Source: Roseovarius sp.
GTDB taxonomy: Bacteria; Pseudomonadota; Alphaproteobacteria; Rhodobacterales; Rhodobacteraceae
Assembly: GCF_027019125.1 (NCBI RefSeq)
Contig: NZ_JALUXE010000024.1
Location: forward strand, 1 to 64,000
DNA: 64,000 bases
Direction: 5' to 3'
The notes under the pieces were generated by a model. That model was not told where the DNA came from and searched no databases. It worked only from the letters and a program-made list of their open reading frames with translations. Of this stretch, positions 40,110-49,273 are shown in pieces; position 1 is the stretch's first letter, and every line of letters begins with the position of its first letter. The position numbers and the translations under genes were made by a program.

Positions 40110-41473
40110 GGTGGCCTGCCAGTCTTCAGGCGCGGCTTGGGCTTACACTTGGCCTTGTGCTTACGGTTCTCTGGCTGTTGGCCGCCTCGGTGACAGCCTT
40201 GATCGTCCGGGACGAGATGGACGAGGTGTTCGACAGCGCCCTGCGCGAAACCGCAGAGCGCATCCTGCCCTTGGCCGTGACCGACATCATCGGCCGCGAG
40301 GATCAAGGCGTCACACAGCGCCTGGCGCCGATCCGCGCGCATGACGAGTTCTTTACCTATCTCGTCCGCGATGCCGAAGGGCGTATCCTTTTGCAATCCC
40401 ATGCCGCGGATGCGTCCATGTTTCCGCCCTGGAACGGTTCGGGATTTCACGAGACCGCCAGCCATCGCTTTTACAGCGACGCAGCCCTTCAGGACACGGT
40501 CCGCATCACCGTTGCCGAACCGTTGGCGCATCGTGCCTCTGTCGCGCGGGAAATCCAGATGGGCCTCGGCTTGCCGTTGCTGGTGATGCTGCCCATTGCA
40601 CTGGCCGCCATCATCTTCGCCGTTCGTTTCAGTCTTGCGCCACTCCGCCGGTTCCGCACCACACTCGAGGCACGCGGCGCGCGTGACCTCTCGGAGGTTC
40701 CCGCAGACGATCTGCCTTTGGAAATCACCCCGCTTGCTGCGACCCTGAATAGCTTACTCTCAAGATTGCGCGACGCTTTCGAGGCCGAGCGCAGCTTTGC
40801 GGCGAACGCGGCACATGAACTACGGACGCCGCTTGCCGGGGCCATCGCACAAGCGCAGCGCCTCAGGACCGAGACATCGGACCCGGCCACAGGCGCGCGC
40901 GCCGCAGAAATCGAGGCCACGCTCAAGCGCCTGACCCGGTTTTCCGAGCGCCTCATGCAGCTTGCGCGCGCCGAAGGTGGGCGGCTGCGCATGGATCATC
41001 CAACCGATCTGCGAGACGTCGCACGTCTGGTGGTGGACGATCTGGAACGCATGGCCGCGCCGGGGCGCATCACGCTTACCCTGCCGGACAGGGCCGTTCT
41101 GTCGGATATCGACCCGGATGCTTTCGCAATCCTCTGCCGGAACCTCGTGGACAACGCGCTCCGCCACGGGGCACAGAGCGCTCCGGTCGATGTGGCACTG
41201 ACGGCAGAAGGACGGCTGGTGGTGGCCAATGAGGGGCCGGTTCTGCCGCGCGACACCCTCAACCGCCTGACGACCAGGTTTGAGCGTGCGCAGGCGACAG
41301 AAGAGGGCAGTGGGCTGGGTCTCGCCATCGTTGCCGCAATCGCGGAACGGATCGGCAGTTCGCTAAAGCTGGCCTCGCCGCGCCCCGGGGCGACGTCCGG
41401 ATTTGAGGTCTCCGTCGTACTTCCGACAGAGGCCAAAGACGGCCCCGCAGCCCGCGAGACCACTGGCCCATGA
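40106..41473 (+). CDS. Sensor histidine kinase
   Basis: A 455-aa inner-membrane kinase. Two membrane segments (about residues 10-33 and 153-175) enclose a periplasmic sensor of about 120 residues. A HAMP-like linker follows. The H-box is FAANAAHELRTPL, the N-box LCRNLVDNALRHG, and the G-box GSGLGLAIVAAIAERIG. It autophosphorylates and passes phosphate to the upstream-encoded regulator. The start at 40106 forms the ATGA overlap with that gene. The stimulus is unknown; metals or redox stress fit the context. Confidence 0.92.
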   Translation: MRWPASLQARLGLTLGLVLTVLWLLAASVTALIVRDEMDEVFDSALRETAERILPLAVTDIIGREDQGVTQRLAPIRAHDEFFTYLVRDAEGRILLQSHAADASMFPPWNGSGFHETASHRFYSDAALQDTVRITVAEPLAHRASVAREIQMGLGLPLLVMLPIALAAIIFAVRFSLAPLRRFRTTLEARGARDLSEVPADDLPLEITPLAATLNSLLSRLRDAFEAERSFAANAAHELRTPLAGAIAQAQRLRTETSDPATGARAAEIEATLKRLTRFSERLMQLARAEGGRLRMDHPTDLRDVARLVVDDLERMAAPGRITLTLPDRAVLSDIDPDAFAILCRNLVDNALRHGAQSAPVDVALTAEGRLVVANEGPVLPRDTLNRLTTRFERAQATEEGSGLGLAIVAAIAERIGSSLKLASPRPGATSGFEVSVVLPTEAKDGPAARETTGP

Positions 41474-41604
41474 CGATGAGACAGCATGTTCAGCGGATCA
41501 GAACTTATTCAAATGAACACAAATACCTATGCGACATCGCCGCGCGACACCCTCACCCTGACCTCAGCCGCGATCCGTTATCGGGACCGGACGCAGCCCA
41601 CGCG

Positions 41605-41647
41605 ATAAAGCCGCTTTATACGCAAACCCCCGGTCGATGACCGGGGG
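41605..41647. terminator. Double hairpin between convergent genes
   Basis: ATAAAGC/GCTTTAT (41605-41611, 41613-41619) is followed by CCCCCGGTC-GAT-GACCGGGGG (41627-41647). It lies between the convergent kinase and DUF4394 genes and probably terminates transcription in both directions. Confidence 0.6.
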
Positions 41648-41692
41648 CGGTGGCATGATGACGACGCGCGCCGCAGGCGACCCGAGCCGGGG

Positions 41693-42547
41693 CTATTGTG
41701 CCTGCGCGACCGCGAAGCCGGTGAATCCACCCATGCCAAGGTCGGCCAAAGCGGTGAGCGCCCCGGTGCCCAGATCAACCGAATAGAGACCAGCGGTCGC
41801 TGCCCCCTCGATCTGCAGAATGGCATAGGCCATATCCGTGCCTTCCTTAGGCGAGGCAATGTCAAACCCGCCCCAGTCGGAGACATCCACGGTCGCGCCG
41901 TCAAGGCTCAGGTGCCCCACGCTGGCCAGTTCACCGGCGTTGTTGGCCAGTGTCACCAGCGCATTGGCCCCGGCATCAAGCGCGTATTGCGCGGTCGATG
42001 CGGCCTTGGCCCCCGGAATGGCGTTGGTATAGGCATTGGCAAAGATCACCGGGTCGGCGCCCGCCGACATATCGCCCGCAACATAGAAAGCATCGGTAAA
42101 GCGGCGAACGGAATTGGCGCGCTCATCATTGTCGCCGAACCCTTGCGGAAAATAGACGAGGTTAGAGCCATCGGCCCCAACCGCGCGCACGGCGTCGATC
42201 TGATTGTTGAAGTCAAAGGCCACGGCCCCTTCGCCGATCACCGCATCCTCCATGAAGGTGGCACCAAGATCCGTAAGTTGGCCCGAGGCCGGATCGACCG
42301 CGTAGATCGCGCCATCGGCATAACCCAGAAGCTGACCTGTGACCGGGCGATAGGCAATCGCGCGCAGAGGCGTGGCGAGGGCGTGCGTTTCCACCGCGCC
42401 GGGCTGTGACAGGTCGGCCATGGTGACAAGCGTGCCGCCATCCGCAGCCAGCGCATAGCCCTTGAGCATGACATGATCGTCGGCCTGAGCGGCGGTGGCA
42501 AACATGGCGGCGACGGTGGTCAGGGCATATGTGGTCTTGAACGACAT
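41693..42547 (-). CDS. Exported DUF4394 domain protein
   Basis: A 284-aa secreted protein with a signal peptide (residues 1-22, ending AQA). The rest looks like a beta-propeller-type DUF4394 domain: DLSQPGAVETHALATPLRAIAYRPVTG, LLGYADGAIYAVDPASGQLTDLG and the closing LYSVDLGTGALTALADLG. Related proteins are periplasmic, of unknown function. It is divergent from an ECF sigma/anti-sigma pair and is a likely target of that sigma factor. A 15-bp palindrome sits just upstream of its AAAGGA ribosome-binding site. Confidence 0.85.
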   Translation of the reverse strand: MSFKTTYALTTVAAMFATAAQADDHVMLKGYALAADGGTLVTMADLSQPGAVETHALATPLRAIAYRPVTGQLLGYADGAIYAVDPASGQLTDLGATFMEDAVIGEGAVAFDFNNQIDAVRAVGADGSNLVYFPQGFGDNDERANSVRRFTDAFYVAGDMSAGADPVIFANAYTNAIPGAKAASTAQYALDAGANALVTLANNAGELASVGHLSLDGATVDVSDWGGFDIASPKEGTDMAYAILQIEGAATAGLYSVDLGTGALTALADLGMGGFTGFAVAQAQ

Positions 42548-42568
42548 GAAAAAGTCCTTTCTTGTTGT

Positions 42569-42583
42569 ATTGGGCCGCCCAAT
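42569..42583. promoter_or_regulatory. Palindrome in the DUF4394 leader
   Basis: ATTGGGC and GCCCAAT flank one C. The perfect 15-bp palindrome lies 21 bases before the DUF4394 start, within the divergent region shared with the ECF sigma gene. It may be an operator. Confidence 0.42.
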
Positions 42584-42746
42584 GCGGGCCAATTCGGAAC
42601 AGCCACGACTCGACTGGAGCGAAAGTTTCACGGCGTGGGACATTTTTTGGACAAGGCCAGACCGATCGACACGAATTCCGAAACTGCGCCGTTCTGGCCC
42701 GCAACAGACAATGGCGATCCCCCCGCAGACCGCAGGGGGTGCGCGC

Positions 42747-43283
42747 GTGTCTGACGATCTCGAAGATCTCATTTCACGCTGCGCGCTTGGGGATCGCGCC
42801 GCCTTTGCCGCGCTGTATGATGCGACAAGCGCGAAACTTTACGCGGTCTGCGCCCGTGTCTTGGGTCAGGATCATGCCGCCGAGGACGCCATGCAGGACG
42901 CCTACGTCAAGATATGGGCCCATGCCGGGCGCTACCGCGTCACCGGACATGCACCGATGACTTGGCTCATCACGATTGCGCGCAACACGGCGATTGACCG
43001 GCTCAGGGCGCGGCGGCTGCATCACGACATCGAGGAGCATCACGGAGGCATCGCCGCGCCGGGACCAAGCCCTGAGAGCGTGGCGCTGGCGCGGTCCGAG
43101 GCGGGGCGAATTCAGCGCTGTCTGGAAGAACTCGAACAAGACCGGCGCGCGGCCATCACCGGTGCCTATCTCGACGGTCTCAGCTACGCCGAATTGGCCA
43201 CGCGCGCGGGTATCCCGCTCAATACCATGCGCACATGGCTCCGGCGCGGGCTTGCAGCCTTGCGGGAGTGTATGAGCCGATGA
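42747..43283 (+). CDS. ECF RNA polymerase sigma factor
   Basis: A 178-aa sigma-70 family ECF factor. Region 2 includes DAMQDAYVKIWAHAGRYR, and region 4 is LDGLSYAELATRAGIPLNTMRTWLRRGLAALR. I start it at the GTG (42747) because AGGGGG lies upstream; an ATG at 42711 has no ribosome-binding site. It overlaps the RskA-like anti-sigma gene by 4 bp. It should direct polymerase to stress-type promoters, perhaps including the divergent DUF4394 gene. Confidence 0.88.
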   Translation: MSDDLEDLISRCALGDRAAFAALYDATSAKLYAVCARVLGQDHAAEDAMQDAYVKIWAHAGRYRVTGHAPMTWLITIARNTAIDRLRARRLHHDIEEHHGGIAAPGPSPESVALARSEAGRIQRCLEELEQDRRAAITGAYLDGLSYAELATRAGIPLNTMRTWLRRGLAALRECMSR

Positions 43284-43975
43284 CCGACACCTTGGATGAT
43301 GATGACATGCTGGCGGCGGAATATGCGATCGGTCTGCTCACGGGCGAGGCGCTCGAGGCGGCGCACGCGCGCGTCGGGTCTGATCCGGCGTTTGCCGCGC
43401 GTGTCCTGCGTTGGGAGCGGCAGCTTGCGCCGCTGGCCGATCTGCCGCCCCTGGCCCCGCCTGCTGGGGCACGTGCCGCACTCTTGCAGCGGCTGTTCCC
43501 TGAACCCGCGCGCGCGCCGTTCTGGCAGCGTCTTGGGCTGTGGCAGGCGCTGGCGGGGGGCGCGGTGGCCGTTGCGGTGGCGCTGGCGGTGTTGAACCCG
43601 GGGCCGGTTGCGCCGCCCCAGACCGGGCCGCTCTACGCGGCAGAGATTGCGTCGCAAACCGGCGACTTCCGCGTTGTCGCACTGGTGGACAAGGCGCAAG
43701 ACGAGGTCTTTCTAACCCGAACCGCCGGGGCAGCCCCCGCAGGGCGCATTCTGCAAGTCTGGGCGCATGGGCCGGACGAGCCTGCGCAATCCGTGGGGCT
43801 CTGGCCCGATGGAGAGAGCGTGACGTTGCCGCTGCCGCGCGAGATTGCAGCGGTGCGGGGCACGCTGACCTTGGGCATTTCCGAGGAACCGCCCGGTGGC
43901 TCGCCAACGGGCCGGCCATCGGGGCGCGTGTTCGGCACGGTCGATATTCCGGGCGTGACGGGAACGCAGGACTGA
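43280..43975 (+). CDS. RskA-family anti-sigma factor
   Basis: A 231-aa protein. The N-terminal cytoplasmic domain (LAAEYAIGLLTGEALEAAHARV) resembles anti-sigma domains of the RskA/zinc-free type. One membrane segment lies near residues 90-112. The periplasmic C-terminal part has PAGRILQVWAHGPDEPAQSVGLWP, typical of the RskA C-domain. It would hold the adjacent ECF sigma factor inactive until a periplasmic signal. The two genes overlap by 4 bp. Confidence 0.9.
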   Translation: MTDTLDDDDMLAAEYAIGLLTGEALEAAHARVGSDPAFAARVLRWERQLAPLADLPPLAPPAGARAALLQRLFPEPARAPFWQRLGLWQALAGGAVAVAVALAVLNPGPVAPPQTGPLYAAEIASQTGDFRVVALVDKAQDEVFLTRTAGAAPAGRILQVWAHGPDEPAQSVGLWPDGESVTLPLPREIAAVRGTLTLGISEEPPGGSPTGRPSGRVFGTVDIPGVTGTQD

Positions 43976-44138
43976 GCCGCTGTCCCTTGGTCCGCATAGG
44001 GGGGAGAGGGCGCCGGTCATGGCGGTCTGGAATCCGCTTGTCGGGGGCAAGCCTGATATGATCAAGTGAAAAGCGGATTATCATCCCCCGGCAGCGGCTT
44101 GCAGGTCGCGTGCGCAGGGGCGGACGTGGAGATGTGAC

Positions 44139-45428
44139 ATGAACCTGGCGCGATTGGCCTCCGAGGCTGCGGATCGGGGACAGCCTGTTCGGGCGGGTCT
44201 GATTGGCGCAGGCAAGTTTGGCTCGATGTTCCTGAGCCAGGTGCCGACCATCGCAGGGCTCGAGGTGACGGCGATTGCCGATCTCGACCCCGCCCGCGCG
44301 CGGGCCGCCTGCGCCGCGGTCGGCTGGGACGACAGCCGCATCGCCAGCACGGCCTATGTTGACGATGGTTCGACGCTTGCCGCCCGTGACGACGTCGATG
44401 TTGTCATCGAAGCCACCGGCAACCCACGCGCCGGGATTGTCCATGCGCGGGCCGCCATTGCGGGCGGCAAGCATGTGGTGATGGTGAATGTCGAGGCGGA
44501 TGTGCTGGCCGGTCCCCTCCTCGCCGCAGAGGCGCGGGCAGCGGGCGTGGTCTATTCCATGGCCTACGGCGATCAACCGGCGCTCGTGTCGGAAATGGTG
44601 GATTGGGCGCGGGCCACCGGCTTTCACGTGACAGCGGCGGGCAAAGGCACCAAATACCTTCCCGCCTATCATGCCGTCACGCCTGATGACGTCTGGTCGC
44701 ATTATGGCCTGACTGCGCAAGAGGCGGCGGCAGCGGGGATGAATCCGCAAATGTTCAACTCGTTTCTCGATGGCACCAAAAGCGCCATCGAAATGGTGGC
44801 GATTGCCAATGCCTGCGGTCTCGATGTGCCTGACAACGGCCTCAGCTTCCCCCCATGCGGCGTGGACGACCTTGCGCATGTGCTGCGCCCGCGAGCGTTG
44901 GGCGGGCAATTGGACGGGCGCGGCATGGTGGAAACCGTATCCTCGCTCGAACGCGACGGGCGGCCCGTGTTCCGCGATCTGCGCTGGGGCGTCTATGTGG
45001 TGCTTGAGGCCCCGAACGACTATGCCGCCGCCTGTTTCAAGCAATACGGCCTGCCCACGGATTCCACCGGGCGCTTTGCGTCGATGTACAAACCCTTTCA
45101 CCTGATCGGGCTGGAATTGTCGATCTCCGTCCTGAGCGCCGCGCTGCGCCATGAGCCCACCGGCCAAGCGCGCGAGATGCGCGGCACCGTGGCCTCGGTC
45201 GCCAAGCGCGCGCTGAAGGCGGGAGAGGTGCTGGATGGCGAGGGCGGCTATACCGTCTGGGGCAAGGCGCTGCCGCTCAGCCGCGCGGGCGCGGCGCTGC
45301 CCATCGGTCTGGCCCATGGGGTGCGCGTGACACGCGATATCGCGGCGGGGGCCGTGGTGATGCTCGACGATGTCGATCTGTCGGGCAACGACGCGGCCAC
45401 GCTCTACCGCGCTGCCATCGCAGGGTGA
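44139..45428 (+). CDS. NAD(P)-dependent oxidoreductase with C-terminal SAF domain
   Basis: A 429-aa protein. The Rossmann motif is AGLIGAGKFGSMFLSQV, with DVVIEATGNPRAGIVHA typical of the homoserine-dehydrogenase/Gfo-Idh-like fold. A SAF-like C-terminal domain (residues ~360-425) contains GVRVTRDIAAGAVVMLDDVDL. Relatives are found in sugar-acid or four-carbon polyol catabolism. No pathway genes sit beside it here, so the substrate is open. GGAG precedes the ATG at 44139. It lies between the anti-sigma gene and a CDGSH gene. Confidence 0.82.
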   Translation: MNLARLASEAADRGQPVRAGLIGAGKFGSMFLSQVPTIAGLEVTAIADLDPARARAACAAVGWDDSRIASTAYVDDGSTLAARDDVDVVIEATGNPRAGIVHARAAIAGGKHVVMVNVEADVLAGPLLAAEARAAGVVYSMAYGDQPALVSEMVDWARATGFHVTAAGKGTKYLPAYHAVTPDDVWSHYGLTAQEAAAAGMNPQMFNSFLDGTKSAIEMVAIANACGLDVPDNGLSFPPCGVDDLAHVLRPRALGGQLDGRGMVETVSSLERDGRPVFRDLRWGVYVVLEAPNDYAAACFKQYGLPTDSTGRFASMYKPFHLIGLELSISVLSAALRHEPTGQAREMRGTVASVAKRALKAGEVLDGEGGYTVWGKALPLSRAGAALPIGLAHGVRVTRDIAAGAVVMLDDVDLSGNDAATLYRAAIAG

Positions 45429-45481
45429 TCAGGGCGCAAGAGCACGCATCGAAGACAAGTTTCATCACCGGAGCAGAGCAT

Positions 45482-45721
45482 ATGTCAGACCCCGTTATCG
45501 CACAAAAGGCCCCCTACCCCGTCGACGTTGAAGAGGGCAAAACCTATTTCTGGTGCGCCTGTGGCAAGAGCGGCAAGCAGCCCTTCTGCGACGGAAGCCA
45601 CAAGGACACAGGGTTTGCCCCGGTCAAATATACCGCAGAAACAAGCAAGCGGGTGTTCTTTTGCGGCTGCAAGCACAGCGGCAAGCCGCCGCTCTGCGAC
45701 GGAACCCACAGCAAGCTCTAG
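45482..45721 (+). CDS. Double CDGSH iron-sulfur protein
   Basis: A 79-aa protein with two CDGSH motifs: CACGKSGKQPFCDGSH (residues 25-40) and CGCKHSGKPPLCDGTH. Each would bind a redox-active [2Fe-2S] cluster through three Cys and one His. The arrangement resembles small soluble MiNT/CISD3-type proteins. Redox or cluster transfer is the family role; a specific partner is not known. GGAG lies at good spacing before 45482. Confidence 0.92.
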   Translation: MSDPVIAQKAPYPVDVEEGKTYFWCACGKSGKQPFCDGSHKDTGFAPVKYTAETSKRVFFCGCKHSGKPPLCDGTHSKL

Positions 45722-45787
45722 ACCAAAGGGGCCGCGGGGCGTCGCAAAGAGGGTAGACGCCACCGGGGGGACATCCTATGCGGAGGC

Positions 45788-46735
45788 ATGACACGCGTTG
45801 CCTCTGCCTCTCCATCCACCGACCGCATTCTTGCCGGTGTTGCGCTGATGCTGGGGTTTTGCGTGACCGCGCCCTTGCTGGATGTGGCGGCCAAGCTGGC
45901 ATCGACCAGCGTGCCGGTGGGCCAGATCACCGCCGCGCGTTTTCTCGTGCAATGCGCGCTGATGGCCCCGTTTGTCTGGATCATGGGGCTGTCGTTGCGC
46001 GTGCCTCGCGCGCAATGGCTGGCGCTTTTGTCGCGCGCGGTGCTGCTCTTTGTCTCGACCTTCTGCTTTATCGCCGCAATCCGGGTCATGCCGCTGGCCG
46101 ATGCGCTGGCGATTGTCTTCGTGGCACCGTTCATCGTGCTCTTGGTGGGCAAGTTCTATTTGGGTGAGGATGTCGGCCCGCGCCGCGTGGGTGCGGCGAT
46201 GGTCGGCTTTGTCGGCGTCCTGTTCGTGATCCAGCCCAGTTTCGCGGCCTTTGGCGCGGTGGCGCTTTTTCCGCTTGGGACGGCGGTTGGCTTTGCCTTC
46301 TATATCCTCGTGACACGCGGGCTGTCGCGGCGGGTGCATCCGGTGGCCTTGCAATTTCACACCGGCCTGATTGCCAGCCTTCTCTGTCTGCCGGTGATGA
46401 TCCTGGCCGAGGGCACGGGGATCGACATGCTCGATCCGGTCAAACCTCAGGGTATCGCATGGCTCTGGTTGCTCGGGGTCGGGTTCTTCGCCACGCTCAG
46501 CCACATGATGATGACCTATGCGCTGTCGCTGGCACCCTCGGCGACACTGGCCCCGCTGCAATATCTGGAACTGCCGGTGGCGACGTTGCTGGGCTATCTG
46601 GTGTTCCGCGACTTCCCCAACGCGTTGACCCTGACGGGCATCGCCATCATCATTGGCGCGGGTCTCTACATGATCCACCGAGAGAGGGTCACAGCCCGCC
46701 AATTGATGACCGAACGCGCAGCGCCACCCATCTAA
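45788..46735 (+). CDS. DMT-family (EamA) transporter
   Basis: A 315-aa membrane protein with ten hydrophobic segments in two EamA repeats, including ALAIVFVAPFIVLLVGKFYLGED and MMTYALSLAPSATLAPLQYLELPVA. DMT transporters export metabolites such as amino acids. No neighbour indicates the substrate. The start at 45788 is the only well-placed ATG, although GGAGG is unusually close. Confidence 0.88.
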   Translation: MTRVASASPSTDRILAGVALMLGFCVTAPLLDVAAKLASTSVPVGQITAARFLVQCALMAPFVWIMGLSLRVPRAQWLALLSRAVLLFVSTFCFIAAIRVMPLADALAIVFVAPFIVLLVGKFYLGEDVGPRRVGAAMVGFVGVLFVIQPSFAAFGAVALFPLGTAVGFAFYILVTRGLSRRVHPVALQFHTGLIASLLCLPVMILAEGTGIDMLDPVKPQGIAWLWLLGVGFFATLSHMMMTYALSLAPSATLAPLQYLELPVATLLGYLVFRDFPNALTLTGIAIIIGAGLYMIHRERVTARQLMTERAAPPI

Positions 46736-46905
46736 GGCCGGTATCACGAAGCATCGTGGCGGCCTCCGCATCACCAAACCTCGTGATCCGGATATACGAC
46801 GGGGACAGAGCAGCACCGGCAGGCACGGATGCCGGGGCTGGATTACAGGTCAGCGATCTTCTGACCGGGTCATCTTGGCCGTTCGGTCGAACGCATCGCA
46901 GCCGT

Positions 46906-47640
46906 TCATACGATCTCGGAGAGAGGCATCGCCCGTTTCAACAACGCGTCGTATACACCGCGAACTTCGGGGCTGAGCGACTGCGGCGTGCCTACATCCC
47001 CATCGCTCATGCGCAGGCTCTGTTCGTAAAAAGGGTTTTCTGCCGGGGCGTCGGACGCAACGCCGAGGCGGCCCGCGAGATGATCCACCGCCTTGCCGTA
47101 GGCATCTGGAGACCAGTCAAAGTTGACCAGAGGAATGTCGTGGGCCGCTATATGCCCTAACAATTTGCGATTGTACCTCATCCAAAGCTCCAATGGGGCG
47201 ATGGCAGGTTGAAGGTTGGGCCCACGCCGCTGCAATGAGCGCACCACGGCAAATGGGTGTCGAAAGGTCGCCACATACTGCATGTCCGGCAACGCCTCTT
47301 GCCAGAATGGCAACGTGAATACGCTGCGCGGGTCCTTGAATCCCCAGACAGAATGGCCGTCCAGCGATGCTATATGCATGTCCCGACGCGCTCTCAGGTC
47401 ATCATTCCACCGCATTTCTTCGGGCGGATTGTCCCAGGATCCACCATTCAGCGCCATAAGGTCATTATTGATCCGCATGATCTCGGGGCTTTCCTTGTTG
47501 CCCCGTCGGTTGAATGTTGCAAAATTGATCACATCGCCAAGGAACAGACCGCGTTCCTCCAGGCATCCTGCCAAACAGCTGGTGCCGCTCCGATGCATCC
47601 CAAGAATGCAAACAACCTTTGCCGGATAGATTTCTGCCAT
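46906..47640 (-). CDS. Sulfotransferase-family protein
   Basis: A 244-aa protein. The PAPS-binding P-loop-like motif is CILGMHRSGTSCLAG at residues 11-25, and the 3'-phosphate motif is TFRHPFAVVRSLQRR near 125. The fold would transfer sulfate from PAPS to an alcohol or amine, perhaps on a carbohydrate or lipid. It lies 141 bp downstream of a glycosyltransferase on the same strand, suggesting joint modification of a glycoconjugate. No PAPS synthesis genes are nearby. The ATG at 47640 is chosen over a TTG. Confidence 0.8.
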   Translation of the reverse strand: MAEIYPAKVVCILGMHRSGTSCLAGCLEERGLFLGDVINFATFNRRGNKESPEIMRINNDLMALNGGSWDNPPEEMRWNDDLRARRDMHIASLDGHSVWGFKDPRSVFTLPFWQEALPDMQYVATFRHPFAVVRSLQRRGPNLQPAIAPLELWMRYNRKLLGHIAAHDIPLVNFDWSPDAYGKAVDHLAGRLGVASDAPAENPFYEQSLRMSDGDVGTPQSLSPEVRGVYDALLKRAMPLSEIV

Positions 47641-47781
47641 CAAATACCGCCCTGCTGTGCCGGAGAGCCATCGCCAGCGTTGATCCGGTTTGGTGTGTAG
47701 ACCAATTCGTCAAGCCGGTCGATATGCGCGCATAGCGCAATGGCCGCAAAGGCGTGACCCTGACACGCGCGGCCCCGCACC

Positions 47782-48966
47782 CTATCCCCCAGCCAAGTCG
47801 CCTATCTTTTCAAGAACGCTGTCCATGGTGTGAGAGAAGGCGGATGGATCGCGCGCCTGTGACAGCCGTTTTCGCATCTCTGTATCCGTCGCCACGCCTT
47901 GAACAATGGCCGTGATCTCTTCAACGGGCCGGTCTTCGGCCATATGCACGCCTAGCCCGAGGGCCGCGACACGTCGGGCGTTTTCCAGCTGATCCCCGAT
48001 GTATCCAGGGGCAACGATCATCGGAACGGTGTTCTGCAAACAATGCCAGACCGTGCCAACGCCGCCCAGGAACAGGAACGATGACAGCCCCGGCATGACC
48101 GCGTTGAAGTCCGTCCACCGATGCAAATCGACATGCTTGCCCTGGCTGAGCGCCTGAAAGTGCGCGTAGAGGTCGCGATCGTTGCCAAGAAAGAGGCTCA
48201 CACCCTGTCCCTGGGGTATCTCCGCGATCAGCGCCTCCGTCAGGCGCACCAGGTTTTCTTTGCGGCCTTGGTTGCCAAAGGATACGCCGATCCGTCGGAC
48301 CTCAGGCGCAGGCGCGGGCGTGGCATGGTTGTAAATACTGATGCTCGCGGGATCGTTGATGTGCTCGTAGAATCGCGCCGGCAAGAACTGCGCATTCAAA
48401 TGCGGAGACCGCAGCCAGCCACTGTCCAGCCCACCCTTTTGCCAGCCAAGCTCTTCCTTTAGCCGCTCGCCAAGATCGCGATACTCTTGGATCGGCTCGG
48501 GACTAGGATGAATGTTGACGCGCCCTTGGGCGGGGGCCGGAAAAAAGCGCCAGTAACCACCAGGCGTCCCCATCGCCGCATAAGGCAGGTCAAGCTGGGC
48601 GGCGGCAAGTCCGGTGCCGACGAGCAGGCGGTCGATAAAGACAACGTCAGGTCGATGCTGCGCCATGCGCTGCCGAACACGGCCCAGCGCTGCAATTATG
48701 TCTTCGCGCAGCGCATGGTTTTTCTCCAAGACTTCGATCTGCCGCATCTGCATCAGACTTAGCTGGTTCAGAAGCCTCTCTTCCTCAACCTGGCAGCCAT
48801 GCACTCGCAGCCGTGTGACCTGATCCCCGCAGCTGATCCATACGCAACTGTGCCCTTCGGCCTCAAGCTTCTGGCTGAGACGCAAGAACCCGAGACCGCC
48901 GAAATCCATGTGCCCGTAGGCACCTGACACAAGAAACAGGGCTTTGATGCTGTTACTCCCGCTCAT
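47782..48966 (-). CDS. UGT/MGT-type GT-B glycosyltransferase
   Basis: A 394-aa cytoplasmic protein with two Rossmann-like halves. The N-terminal SGAYGHMDFGGLGFLRLSQKL resembles acceptor domains of macrolide/glycolipid glycosyltransferases. The C-terminal donor motif is FLGGVGTVWHCLQNTVPMIV, then PGYIGDQLENARRV, close to the HGG-type UGT signature but with Gly-Gly-Val-Gly in place of His-Gly-Gly. It would add a sugar to a lipid or small molecule. The start at 48966 is by family fit, as the ribosome-binding site is weak. Confidence 0.78.
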   Translation of the reverse strand: MSGSNSIKALFLVSGAYGHMDFGGLGFLRLSQKLEAEGHSCVWISCGDQVTRLRVHGCQVEEERLLNQLSLMQMRQIEVLEKNHALREDIIAALGRVRQRMAQHRPDVVFIDRLLVGTGLAAAQLDLPYAAMGTPGGYWRFFPAPAQGRVNIHPSPEPIQEYRDLGERLKEELGWQKGGLDSGWLRSPHLNAQFLPARFYEHINDPASISIYNHATPAPAPEVRRIGVSFGNQGRKENLVRLTEALIAEIPQGQGVSLFLGNDRDLYAHFQALSQGKHVDLHRWTDFNAVMPGLSSFLFLGGVGTVWHCLQNTVPMIVAPGYIGDQLENARRVAALGLGVHMAEDRPVEEITAIVQGVATDTEMRKRLSQARDPSAFSHTMDSVLEKIGDLAGG

Positions 48967-49175
48967 TCTCTGGGGCTGTCTTGTCAACATGCCCGGACCA
49001 GTCTTGGGCTTGCTCAACCTATTGCGTATTCGGTCCGTCGTATCAAGCACAGCGGCTCGATGGTGCCTATCCAGTGGATGCCGCGATCATTTTTCGCAAG
49101 AACACCCTTTGGACACCAAGAGCGGATCCGCGAAAGGCGGTGCAGGAACATGAGCGACACATGAAACCACTCAGC

Positions 49176-49191
49176 GATGGTGGTCACCATC
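49176..49191. promoter_or_regulatory. Palindrome upstream of LysR
   Basis: GATGGTG and CACCATC flank two bases, 83 bp before the LysR start. It lies in the 307-bp divergent region between the glycosyltransferase and LysR genes, where no other gene is seen. It may be an operator. Confidence 0.38.
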
Positions 49192-49273
49192 CCTATATTC
49201 GACTTAATCGCATTTACATTCCGATCATGCCGGATGACATTTCATCCTGCGGGTCCGAAGCGGGAGAATTTCC

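Noticed and set aside
43338..45317. 659-codon open frame on the minus strand
   Set aside because: Spans parts of the anti-sigma and SAF-oxidoreductase genes on the opposite strand; composition is typical of an antisense artefact.
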